Shown: piece by piece, positions 23,669 to 35,058 of the stretch
Position numbering within the stretch: position 1 is the stretch's first letter
How the letters are laid out: every line of letters starts with the position of its first letter
Assembly: GCA_033807775.1 (NCBI GenBank)
Contig: CM066318.1
Location: 88,554,879 to 88,618,878 of the forward strand
Direction: 5' to 3'
DNA length: 64,000 bases
From: Saussurea involucrata
Lineage: Eukaryota; Streptophyta; Magnoliopsida; Asterales; Asteraceae
The notes under the pieces: model-generated
Seen by the model: only the letters and a program-made list of their open reading frames with translations
Told to the model about the DNA's origin: nothing
Database searches by the model: none
Position numbers and translations under genes: made by a program

Positions 23669-24360
23669 ATGACAACTAGGGATATGATAGTCATAGGGTC
23701 TAAGGAAAAACCACCAGTCCTGTTTCCCAAAGATTTTAAGATATGGAAGGACCGATTCATAGACTACGTCGAGAGACAAGATAATGGATTTTACATATTG
23801 ATATCCTTAAGGGATGGTCCTATGGGTGTTGTAACAGCACCAGGTCCAGTTGGTGTTGATGGAAGGGAAGGACCAGCTGTTGAAGTTCCACCTAATGCTT
23901 ATGATGTAGAGCAAACAAAGAAATACAATGGAGATAAAACAGCTAGATCTTTGGTATGAGAATTTCAACCAAATGAGGGTATCTAATGCTATCAATAAGT
24001 ATGAGAATTTCAAACAAAAGGAAGGCGAGACACTTGATCAAACATATGACAGCTTCACTACTATAGTGAATGAGCTGAACAAATACAGTATTGATAAGAA
24101 AATAATAGAGAATAATGTGAAGTTTCTAAGTGTCCTCCAACCATAATGGAAGAAATATGCACATCGGATGAAACAACATTCTAAGTTGGATGTGTTGCCC
24201 TTACAAGAGATGTTTAAGATGCGCAAACAAGATGAGGATGATACAGATGAGAAGAGAGAGAAGAAGAAGAAGAAAGATAAGAAAGAAAAGAAAGAAGATA
24301 AGAGAGAGAAGAAAGAAGAATAGGAATAGATTGATCCAATAGCTTTGATATCTAGCAGGT
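23669..24360 (+). pseudogene. C gag 5' part, copy 2, interrupted by Athila1
   Basis: MTTRDMIVIGSKEKPPVLFPKDFKIWKDRFIDYVERQDNG onward. About 100 bp (from 'RSLV' to 'VENQMR') is deleted at 23955 and replaced by a 12-bp filler. The shared 'VLQP' stop is at 24144-24146. The reading frame is cut at CTAGCAGGT by Athila1 and resumes at 36642. Confidence 0.85.
24356..24360 (+). repeat. Target site duplication of Athila1 (left)
   Basis: CAGGT, repeated at 36642-36646. The uninterrupted site reads CTAGCAGGTCTAGC in C copies 1, 3 and 4, which proves the insertion. Confidence 0.97.
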
Positions 24361-25944
24361 TGATAACTCTATTTTTAGAGTTATTATTTCCATTTATTTT
24401 CCACTTTATTTTGTCAATTTTAGCCATTTCACTTCTTAAAACCCCCATTCTTGGTATATTTCACGAAAACGAGCAAAAGGAGTGAACCATGGTCTTTAAT
24501 AAATTATTTGGTAGAATTTGGATGTTTTTCACGTTTTATCCTGCAGTGACCATTGTTGTGCCCACTCCGGGTCCCCACTCTTCGAGCAGATCATCAAGAA
24601 GAGAAAAAGAAACTATTAGTTGGGATCTAATTTTCTGGAGGAGGAAGGTTCATATGGCAGAGAAATGGTTGGAGAAGTACAAAGATATCTTCCTTAAAAG
24701 ATGACAACAAGTACACCTTCTTGTACTTAGAGATTGACTTGGAAAAGGGACCATTGGGTAAAAGGATTACCCATAGAGTTGAATTCTGCCACAACACAGC
24801 AGTTTTTACCCATTGGAAGACCCACCTCTTTTGTGTAATACCCAACTCCTTCTCCTAGTATATAAAGGAGCACTTGGGTACCATTAAATGCATGCTTGGA
24901 TATCATCCTTGAGTTTTTGCTTAGCTTTAAATTCTCTCAACTACCACATTAGCTTTAGTCTTTTATTTACTACAGTAACTAGCTTTAATTTTCAGTAATT
25001 TACTTTTTTAGCTTAATTGTAGTTCGCAATACACAGTGACAGGGACGAACCCTTGTTCCCCACTGTGAGTTCTATTCAAGTCACTTTCAGTTTAATTATG
25101 TGCAACTTCTACTCTTTTGCTTTCTTTACTTCAAGTATGGGCTAAACATCCTTTGGGATGTAGGAAGAAGAAGTACCTGGATTTTATTAAAAATGCTTGA
25201 GTAATCTTTATACTTAGAATATTTGTTGTTTTGGTCATTCATTCTCGATATTTACCCAAGGATGTGAACAAGCCGATCACTTGCAAGGATCTAAAGTCTA
25301 GTTCTTAATTTAGAAATAAGTAGAACGTAGTGACACGAGCTTGAATGATGCTAGGGGATTCGAAAGAGTTCTTATGACACTTACGAAAGTGAGGTCGGCA
25401 CAGTGAGCAATTCTCAACCCACTGGAGTAATAGTCAAGCTAATTTGTGTATTAAAAACACTTAGAGTATTTGTCTCTACACATTCCATCGAGACCTGAAA
25501 AGGTCCATTCTTGAGATCACCATTGACAAAACAATAAGTACTAAAAGTATGGGATTTTTATCTAAACGGTGTGAGTATTTTGTAACCGGACTTTTCTAGC
25601 GAAAATGCCTACCTCGAATACAAGGATCATTTTTAGGACCGAGTATTTGGTATAAAATCTAGGGAAAATCTAACCTACATTCCTCCTTTTAAATCTTAGT
25701 AAAATCGTTAAAGTAGCTCTTTCACCAACCAAACCAAGCTATTATTTTCTTCTCTAATTGAAACTTGTAAAAGGAGCTCATGAGAACCGTATTGTCTTGA
25801 TTGTCCAGTCCCTGTGGATTCGATTCTGGTATTTTACCAACTATTACTTGCTGTGACGATCATAGTGGACAGTGTACACTTGCACTTCCCACTGTGGACA
25901 GTTTGCAACCCACTGCGATTAAAACACATATTTCGCACGTACCA
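24361..25944 (+). repeat. Athila1 5' LTR
   Basis: Starts TGATAACTC and ends CACGTACCA. A TATATAAA box lies at 24859-24866, about 500 bp in, the likely U3/R promoter. It contains CCCACTGTG and CACAGTG words near 25030-25075, 25398 and 25860-25915. No gene is inside; an open frame near 24489-24704 is conserved in both LTRs but looks like chance. Confidence 0.95.
24859..24866 (+). promoter_or_regulatory. TATA box of the Athila1 LTR
   Basis: TATATAAAGG within the LTR, identical in the 3' LTR (35557-35566). Confidence 0.6.
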
Positions 25945-25950
25945 AGTTTT

Positions 25951-25967
25951 TGGCGCCGTTGCCGGGG
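25951..25967 (+). other. Athila1 primer-binding site (tRNA-Asp)
   Basis: TGGCGCCGTTGCCGGGG, 6 nt after the LTR, the canonical Athila PBS complementary to the 3' end of tRNA-Asp. It sets the direction (+) and the group. Confidence 0.95.
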
Positions 25968-26143
25968 ACTGACGTGATTTTAAATCTCAGGACATTAGTT
26001 TTTGTTCGATCCCGAGTAACTCATTTTTTTAAGCTTTTCGTGTTGCATGCCAAGGCAACAACACGAACCTTTGTTACCAATCAATCTTGAAATAGAGAAA
26101 ACTTTTCGAAGAAGACGCAGAAACAGAAATCGACAACCCCCTT
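25968..26143 (+). other. Athila1 leader
   Basis: Short untranslated leader between PBS and the gag frame. The gag frame may begin upstream of the first ATG, since 'ENFSKKTQKQKSTTPL'-like coding is possible, but no start can be fixed. Confidence 0.5.
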
Positions 26144-27530
26144 GTGATCCCCACTGTGAACATGGCTGCAATACCGCCACCTATAGTGGAGACCACAATC
26201 ACGATTGCCGATAGCAAAGATCGAAAAATACGGGACTATGCTACTTCCGGAGTTAGTGATTTAGGCTCCGGGATTCGAAGGCCCGTCCTTGAAACAACGC
26301 ATTTTGAACTCAAACCGGTGATGTTTCAAATGATCCAAGCCATGGGTCAATTTGGAGGATCGCCATCTGAGGATCCGCACTCGCACTTAAAATCTTTTTT
26401 AGAAATGACCGATTCCTTTCAGTTGCAAGGTGTTAGTGATGAGGCATTAAGACTAAGGCTTTTCCCTTTTTCATTAAGGGACAAGGCGAAGTCTTGGCTG
26501 AACGCACATGCACCTCACTCGATAACCACTTGGCAAGAGCTTGCCGATAAATTTTTGCAAAAATACTTTCCTCCAACAAGGAATGTAAGGTTTCGAAATG
26601 ATATAATTCTGTTTAGGCTGTTTCGGATGCATGGGAACGATTTAAAGATTTACTTCGAAAATGCCCACATCATGGCATCCCACATTGCATCCAAATGGAG
26701 ACCTTTTACAATGGTCTTTCCAATGCAGCCAAAATCATCTTAGATGCAACAGCCGGTGGAACATTTACGAGTATGACTTACAACGAAGGATATCAAATCT
26801 TAGAAAAAGTGTCCAACAACAATACCGAATGGTCAAATCCGAGAGCACCCATGTCAAAGACCAACACCATCGATTCCGAAGCACTTAAAACCATGAATGC
26901 GCAATTAGTGGCCTTGACCAAAATCGTTTTAAATCAAAATAGAGGCCAAGTCAATTCCGCAACACATCTCCGTGAAAACTGCTCCCTCTGTGGAGAGGAG
27001 CATGTTTTTGATTTTTGTCCAGCAAATCCCGAGTCTGTTAATGTCATAGGAACCAACCCGAGGAATAACCCTTATTCACAGACTTATAATCCAGGTTGGA
27101 GAAATCATCCAAATTTCTCTTGGTCTGGTAATCAAGGACTCCAACCCCAAGGGCCGAGTCATATCCAGCAAAGACCACACAACCCCCTGGATTTCAATCA
27201 CATCACAGTGGGCAATCCTCACATCACAGTGGGCAGCACCCACAGAACATTCACCAAGGGCAGTCCTCACAACCATACCAACCACGATCCAACCAACCAG
27301 CTGAGGTTCAACAATCGATTGAATCAGTTCTCAAGGGTTTTATGAATCAAACTCAAGCAGCCATTAGAAACATAGAGACTCAAGTAGGACAACTAGCCGT
27401 TGAAGTTAAGAATAGACCGCCAGGAACATTACCTAGTGACACCGAGCAAGCTAGGGTGATAGGAAAAGGACCAGAACATATCAAGTCCATAACGCTAAGG
27501 AGTGGAAAGGATCTGAAAGATATAGTTTTG
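26144..27530 (+). pseudogene. Athila1 gag
   Basis: Gag core: FELKPVMFQMIQAMGQFGGSPSEDPHSHLKSF, LFPFSLRDKAKSWLNAHAPHSITTW and FLQKYFPPTRN are diagnostic of Athila/Ty3 gag. A degenerate zinc-binding segment CSLCGEEHVFDFC lies near 26980-27020. A Gln/His/Pro-rich tail follows, where CACAGTGGG words encode HHSG or ITVG depending on frame. Frameshifts lie near 26625, 27175 and 27515. Confidence 0.9.
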
Positions 27531-30500
27531 AGTCTGATGATTCGCCTCAAAAACCCACTGTGAGCACCACAGTGGGCACTCCTCAAGTCACTGTGATCCC
27601 CACAGTGGGGACTAACATCCCTGACCTTCTCACTCTTGGACCTGTCCCAAAGCTTACTGTTCCAAAGCCAATACCACAGCAAACTCAAATCGACCCACGA
27701 AATATTCCTTTTCCTGAAAGAATGAAGCCGAAAAATGTCGATGTTCAATTTAAAAAATTCTTAGACATATTTAAACAACTTCACATTAACATACCTTTGG
27801 TAGAAGCTCTCGAGCAAATGCCAACCTATGTTAAATTTTTAAAGGATATTTTAAACAAAAAGAAAAAATTGGGTGAATTTGAAACTGTGGCTTTGACCGA
27901 GGAATGCAGCGCCCTCCTCACTAGCAAGATTCCACCAAAGTTGAAAGACCCAGGTAGTTTCTCCATTCCATGCACAATAGGAGGACAAGAAGTAGGTCAA
28001 GCACTCTGTGATCTAGGAGCTAGTGTCAACTTGATGCCGCTGTCCATTTTTAACAAGCTAGGTATTGGAGAGGCCAGACCCACAACCGTGACATTACAAC
28101 TAGCCGACCGGTCCATTGCCTATCCCAAGGGAAAAATATAAGATGTTTTGGTCCAAGTGGATAAATTTATCTTCCCCGCCGATTTTCTAGTTCTAGATTA
28201 TGAGGCCGATAAAGAAATCCCAATCATCTTAGGGCGTCCGTTTCTTGCAACCGGACGTACTTTGATTGATGTGCACAAAGGGGAACTCACGATGAGAGTT
28301 AATGACCAAGAGGTGACATTCAATGTTTTTAATTCTCTTAAATATATAGATACCGAAGATTGCTTTGCCTTGAGTTCGATTTATGGAACCCACAGTTTTG
28401 ACACACTGCCCACAATGGGGAGAACAGTTCCCACAGTGAGGAGTGATAGTGAGCACTCTGAATCTGAGAGTGATGACACTTTTGAGGATGAGTGTAACGA
28501 AATGGTTGCAGCTTTTGAACCTCTGGACTTTAAGGATAGAAATGTTCACCCCCCTTCAATAGAACAACCTCTCAAGTTAGAGCTTAAACCATTGCCTTCC
28601 CATTTAAAATATGCTTATCTCGCTAGAGATAATAAACTTCCCGTTATTATCTTTTCCAAACATAGTGAGAAACAAGAACAACTCCTGATCGATTTGTTGA
28701 TGAAGCATAAGAAGGCAATTGGTTGGACCATAGTGGACATTCGAGGAATTAGCCCCTCTTTATGTCAACATAAGATTAATTTGGAGAGTGACCACCCGGG
28801 GAAAGTCCAACCTCAAAGAAGGTTGAACCCCATCATGAAGGAGGTAGTTAAGAAAGAAGTCTTGAAGTGGTTAGATGCCGGTATTATCTATCCCATTGCT
28901 AGTAGTAGTTGGGTGAGCCCCGTCCAATGTGTCCCTAAAAAGGGAGGGACGACTGTAGTGAAGAACGAAAAGAACGAGCTCATTCCCACTAGGACTGTCA
29001 CGGGATGGAGGATATGCATGGACTATAGACAACTCAACTTGGCCACTAAGAAAGACCACTTTCCTTTACCTTTCATCGATTAAATGCTTGATAGGTTAGG
29101 GGGAAAGGAATTTTATTGTTTTCTAGATGGATACTCCGGATACAACCAAATCCACATTGCACCCGAGGACCAAGAAAAGACCACCTTTACTTGTCCCTAC
29201 GGCACTTTTGCATTCCGGAGAATGCCATTTAGATTGTGTAATGCCCCCACCACTTTTCAACGTTGTATGATGGCCATTTTTACCGACATGATAGAAGATA
29301 CCATAGAAGTTTTTATGGACGATTTTTCTGTGATAGGGACATCATTTGACAATTGTTTGGGAAATTTAGAGAAAAGTCTAGTAAGATGTGAGACCCACGA
29401 CCTAGTCTTAAATTGGGAAAAATGTCATTTTATGGTCGAAGAGGGTATTGTTTTAGGACACCTTGTCTCAAAAAGAGGGTTGGAAGTTGACAAAGCCAAG
29501 CTTGAGGTAGTGGCACAACTTCCCGAACCTACAACGGTGAAAGGTATTCGAAGTTTTTTGGGTCACACAGGTTTTTATAGGAGGTTCATCAAGGATTTTT
29601 CGAAAATTACAAAACCCCTATGTAACCTGTTACAACATGAAAAAGACTTCATTTTTACCCAAGAATGCCGAGATGATTTTGAAAAAATCAAAGAAGCATT
29701 AGTCACAGCACCCATAGTGACCACTCCTGACTGGTCACTCCCATTCAAAGTGATGTGTGATGCCAGCGATTGGGCTGTGGGGGCTGTTCTCGGACAGAAA
29801 AAGAACAAAGTTTTTCACCCCATTTATTATGCAAGTAAAACACTGATTGAATCTCAGATTAATTACACTGTTACTGAAAAAGAATTACTTGCGGTGGTGT
29901 TTGCTTTTGATCGTTTCAGGTCATACTTGATAGGGACGAAGGTCATAGTGCACACAGATCATGCAGCGATCAAATATTTGATCAACAAAGCTGATTCCAA
30001 GCCACGGTTGATTAGATGGGTTTTATTGCTTCAAGAATTTGACCTTGAGATCGTCGACAGAAAAGGAACAAGCAATCAGGTTGCCTACCATTTGTCCAGG
30101 CTCGAGAAGACAGTGGGCACTGTTGATCCCACTCCTGATCCCACTCCGGTAAAAGAAACTTTTCCCGATGAACAATTACTATCTGTTCAACATCATAATA
30201 TTCCTTGGTATGCTGATATTGCAAACTTTTTAGCAAGTGGACTTAAGCCCCACGGGATGAGTGGACAACCATTCAAAAAGTTTTTACACGACAATACGTT
30301 TGGGACGATCCTTTCTTGTACAAGATAGGGGCGGACCAAATATTGAGGCGTTGTGTCCATGGGAGTGAGCAACATCAAATACTCCATGGTTGTCACACAT
30401 CCCACTACGGTGGCCACTTCGGTGGAAACCGTACCGCGGCGAAAATCTTGCAAAGTGGATTCTTTTGGCCCACTGTTTTTAAAGACTCGTTTGAATTTGT

Positions 30501-31480
30501 GAAAAATTGTGAGCAATGTCAACGTACGGGGAATATATCGCAAAGAAATGAAATGCCTCTTAACAACATTTTAGAGGTTGAATTTTTTGATGTTTAGGGA
30601 ATAGATTTCATGGGACCTTTTCCAAATTCCAACAATAATTTTTATATCTTGGTTGCGGTAGACTATGTTTCGAAATGGGTGGAAGCCATTGCATGTCACT
30701 TTAATGATGCCAACACCGTGGTGAAATTTTTGCATAAAAATATTTTCACTCGATTCGGAACACCACGGGCATTGATTAGTGACGAAGGCACCCATTTTAT
30801 AAACAAAGTCATGGCCTCGGTTCTTGCTAAATATGACATACATCATAGAGTGGCCACCGCATACCATCCACAAACCAATGGTTTGGCCGAACTTTCAAAT
30901 CGTTAAATCAAAGGGATTTTGGAAAAAAGTTGTTAAACCGCACCGAAAAGATTGGTCAACCAAACTTGATGATGCTCTTTGGGCCTATCGAACGGCCTAC
31001 AAAACTCCTTTGGGAATGTCTCCATTTAAATTAGTTTTTGGCAAGGCTTGCCATTTACCAATTGAATTAGAGCACAAGGCGTTTTGGGCCCTTAAAGAAC
31101 TTAACATGAGTGAGGATGCTGCGGGAATCAAAAGGAGTTTACAAATGCATGAGCTAGAGGAGTTGCGATATCACTCCTATGAGAACGCAAAGTTGTATAA
31201 AGAGAAGACCAAGATGTGGCACGATCGTAGGATCAACCATAGGGAGTTCATAGAAGGACAACAGGTACTATTGTTCAACTCTCGTCTCAAACTCTTTCCA
31301 GGTAAACTAAAATCAAGATGGACGGGACCATACACCATTGTCAAGGTGAGTCCTTTCGGAACAGTAGAGTTGAAATCTCCACAATCGGGTCAGACCTTTA
31401 AAGTCAATGGGCAAAGGGTAAAGCATTTTCTGCATGAGAGTGCCCACATCCCCGCCCACTCTCCACCCCACTTTGGTTAA
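27531..31480 (+). pseudogene. Athila1 pol (protease, RT, RNase H, integrase)
   Basis: Protease 'ALCDLGASVNLMPLS' (catalytic Asp codon 28010-28012). RT with WVSPVQCVPKKGG, WRICMDYRQLN and the FMDDFSV catalytic pair at 29318-29323. RNase H with 'CDASDWAVGAVLGQ' and 'VHTDHAAIKYL'. Integrase with the HHCC segment (HTSHYGGHFGGNRTA, CEQCQRTG), Asp 30604, Asp 30781 and Glu 30889. The C-terminal GKACHLPIELEHKAFWAL and KLFPGKLKSRWTGPY blocks run to 31480. Lesions: premature stops at 28139, 29081, 30596 and 30904 and frameshifts near 30300 and 30930. All catalytic residues are still present, so decay is recent or the copy was moved in trans. Confidence 0.93.
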
Positions 31481-31975
31481 GAAACATCGGGACCACTTGT
31501 AAATATTTTATTTCAACTTTTTTCTGTCTTTTTATTATTTTTGGTTTTTTTAATTCTGCATGGTAGTTTGTTTTAATGTGCGTAGAAGAAAGTGCCACTT
31601 TTTGAAGAAAAATCAAGGAAAGTACTTCGCAGTGGGGAAAACGCAAGTCCCTGCGCTTCGCACTCCAAAGCTGACGCGATATTGGACAGATTTAGGGGCC
31701 CAATGCTGACACACATCAACCTTTTCTGCCACCTAGTCTTCTTTTTCCTCCCATGTGTCATACTTTACATGTTCCCAAGATAAATCATCATTGTACTTTC
31801 TCTCCCTCTATCCTAAAACCGATGGTTCCCCCCATTTTTGAAAAGAATAACAATTAAACCTTTTCCTAATCCACCTTAACTCCCAAAAACCACTTTTCCT
31901 CCTAAAAATTCAAACACTACCTTTTCCCATCTCTCTATCTCTCTTACGACCCAAAACCATTCCAAAACCCTAGTC
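31481..31975 (+). other. Athila1 pol-ORF2 spacer
   Basis: About 495 bp non-coding. It contains one CGCAGTGGGGA signature word (31628-31638) and a CT-rich tract (31925-31955) shortly before the ORF2 ATG. There is no G-box of the kind seen in the P and C spacers, so an internal promoter is less supported here. Confidence 0.6.
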
Positions 31976-34032
31976 ATGGCCAGGAGCAAGAGATTAAACA
32001 CTCACCCGGAGGCACCCACACGTTCGGCGATTCGCCGGAGAACCGCCGAAGGACAACCGCCGGAAACTGTCACCGACGACCTAAATGAACCGCCACCAGT
32101 CTCCGGCGACAATCCGATTGTTCCAGACACAGGTTCGTCGAAATAAGAGAGTCCAAAGGCTATTTCTTCATCTAAAGTGGCAGATTCTGGTTCTAGCCAC
32201 TTCGATGATGAGGCATTATAAGCCGAAGAGGAAGAACGAAAATTGGAAGAAGAGTTCAACCTGCGCATGTCGGCCATCAGAAAGAGAAAAGAAGAAGTCG
32301 AACGAAACCGAAAAAAGGAAGAGGAAAGGTTACGAGAAGAGGAAAGGTTACGAGAAGAAGAAAGGTTACGAGAAGAGGAAAGGTTACGAGAAGAGGAGGA
32401 AAGAAAACGGAAAGAAGAGGAGGAAAGAAAGGCTGAGGAAGAAAAGCTTCGGGTCGAAAAGAAGAAGAAAAAGGTCGAGGAAGAACAAAGACGAATTGAG
32501 AATGAAAGGATTCTTGAGGAAGCAATGAAAAAAGCGGCTGAAGAGAGGGAAAGAAAAGAAAAAGAAGTTCAAGGAATGGGTAAGGAGCATATTCAGACTG
32601 GAACAAATTCTCAAGCCACAACTGCTGTTGGCTTGGAATCGATAACAACTGCTTCCCGCAGTGGGGAGAATCCAACGAGGAAGGCTTTGAGGAACAAGGG
32701 AATGGTCACCAGGTCCTTGGTGACCAAATCAGCGAAAACAGCCACTAAGAAGCCGAGGAAGACCGCTGGAAAAGGTAAGGGTCTAGAACCCTCTTTGAGT
32801 TCTTCTTCTTTAGAAACTGATGATGGGGATATGCAAATCCCATCTGAAAACCCACATAAATCCACAGTGGGGACTGCGCATGCCCCCAGTGGGGTACCCA
32901 GGCAATTCACCACTCCCGCTGTGGCTGCCCACTTTGAATGTATTTCTAATCAGAAGTTGAACTTAGAAAGGGGTTTTGACCCCGACTTTATAGTAGCCAA
33001 TGCATTTATTAAGAACAGGATCGTCGAGCAAGATTGGTCGACGTTGGCAGCTGACAATCGTCGCACAAATGCCTCTTTAGTGAGGGAATTTTATGCCGAG
33101 GCCTCTCAATCCAAAGAAACTTCTGTAAATGTCCGGGGTAAAACTGTATTCTATCATGCTAGTGCTATCAACCAAGTGCTTGGCATAAGGACCCCGCTGT
33201 TTGCGAATTTGTCCGATTTTTGAAAAAGATGACCGAAGCAGATGAAAAATTGATTTTAAAGGAATTAGCAGCTGAGGGAAAGCCTTGGGGTAAGGATGGT
33301 CAACGCAAATGCTTGCCTGCTAATGCCCTCGCAACTGAGGCCGCTGTATGGTTCCAGTTTGTGCGGGCAACCATATCCCCCACTTCTCATGACACTACGT
33401 TATCGATGCACAAGTGCGCCCTGTTGTACTGCGTCTTAACTGGTAAACCGATCAATATGGGGACCCTCATGTACGCTGCCATCGATCAAGCTCGCACCAG
33501 AAAGAAGGTAAATCTGCCCCTCCCTTGTCTCATTACTTCATTGCTAATAACTGCTGGAGTGCCCACAGCTGCGGAAGATCAATGGCTTGTTTCCACAAGC
33601 AATATCAGTGTGGCAACAATAAGAAAGATGGGACGAGCAGTCACTACCCCCACTGATGATCCCACAGTGAGGATTGCTGATGAGCATATTGTGAGAACCA
33701 CTGGTACCCCACTCCTACAACCCACTGCAGGAACTGCAAGCACAAGCAGCAGTAATCCCATGTCCGAAATCCTGAAAGCTTTGAGGAAACTCACGTATCG
33801 AGTCGAACTAATGGAGGCCCAGCAGAAATATCAAAACAGGGCGACGGCATCATTTTGGATGTACACCCGGGAACGTGATGAGGTGAAAAAGAAGATGTAC
33901 GAAGTAGCTAATCCTGAGTTAGCCGCACAACTCCCTGATTTCCCCGAAGATATCTGCCCTACCTATGATAGTGAAGATGAGTTCGATGATGATGGTGCGG
34001 ATCTGTCGCCGCAAGCTACCCCGTCCCCTTAA
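31976..34032 (+). pseudogene. Athila1 ORF2 (putative plant transposon protein)
   Basis: Starts MARSKRLNTHPEAPTRS at 31976, a basic head. Stops at 32144 and 32219 precede a long charged coiled coil with four tandem RLREEE repeats (18-bp DNA units, about 32327-32400). A Lys-rich, possibly nuclear-targeting region follows (TATKKPRKTAGKGKG), then the conserved globular domain (LNLERGFDPDFIVANAFIKNRIVEQDW, VRGKTVFYHASAINQVLG). A frameshift is near 33215. After it come 'EAAVWFQFVRATISPTSHDTTLSMHKCALLYCVLTG', a coiled coil (ILKALRKLTYRVELMEAQQKY) and an acidic tail. The domain matches Athila2 ORF2 at 63991-63668. The role is unknown; no signal peptide or membrane segment is visible, so 'env-like' is positional only. 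Confidence 0.85.
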
Positions 34033-35058
34033 TGGTTTGTTAAAACAATGGTTTATCTCGTTTACTCCTAAAACAATTTTAATTTCTGTTTGTTTTATAT
34101 TTTTTGCCTATGGCTAGGCTTTGACAATGTTTGCTACATATTTCATTTTGGCATTTTAATGCATGAAAATCCTACCACTGGGTAGGTAATTTTGGGTACT
34201 AACGTATTTGATGTTTGAATGCTTGTTTGATCTCGTTTCCATTTCAAGGTACAACTTTCGGCTTCCGACTTAAAAAGGTCCTTTTTGTAAGTACGAATCT
34301 CAACTTGATACCATGAGATAAAATAGGCCATTTTTCGCATCCAAACACGATCCTTTTTGTACCCCAAACCACTACCTTTGTTCGTCAATTCAATGTCACA
34401 GTGGGGACACTGTGAGATTTAAGTTTGAGGTGGGAACTTTCAGAGTGACTTCCAGTTTGCCCACAGTGGGGACACTGTGAAGTCTAAGTTTGAGGTGGGT
34501 AAGCCATACCCACCTCCAAAAAAAAGAAAAAAAAACACACAAAAATACAAAAACAAAAGAAAATCGGAGTGTCACTAGCAAAATTGATGGTGTGCCTTTT
34601 TTGGACCATCAAAGTGCTCACTCCCAGAAAAAGATGGTGTGCCTATTCTGGACCATCAGAATACCCACTCTCACAAAAATATCCATACCCACAATAAAGC
34701 CTGAAAGTGTGCGTACATACCCATGAAAGATCCAAAATACCCACTTCTTGAAATAAAAATCTCCAAGCGAGATTTTCGGTCCATGTTTGGAAATACTTGC
34801 CAAAAACCCTTGGGAAAATATTCAAAGCCATAAACCCGTCGAACCCAAGAAAGCCCTATTGATTAATGGAAAACAAGGGAAAGATTTCATCAAACACAAA
34901 AGTGAAATTTTCAAGTTTGGAACCGAAGGAAGTATCGAAGGAAGGAGATCAACGCCCATTCAAGTCAAGAAGTATGTAAGTCCCTAAAAGTTCTAGTGCA
35001 TTTTGTTCATTTTATTTCTTTCTTTTTAATACTTGGGGACAAGTAATGGTTTAAGTTG
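34033..35058 (+). other. Athila1 3' untranslated region
   Basis: About 1 kb without a gene. It holds twin copies of a perfect hairpin word (34397-34414 and 34462-34479), each followed by TAAGTTTGAGGTGGG, which resembles the purine-rich AAGTTTGGGGGTG-type tracts of Athila elements. An A-rich tract is at 34515-34560. Just before the LTR is 'TTGGGGACAAGTAATGGTTTAAGTTG', here only described; a classical polypurine tract at the LTR edge is not obvious. Confidence 0.6.

Noticed and set aside
24489..24704. Possible small gene in the Athila1 LTR (and 35216-35401)
   Set aside because: Present in both LTRs only because they are duplicates; frames differ in length between them and no domain is seen.
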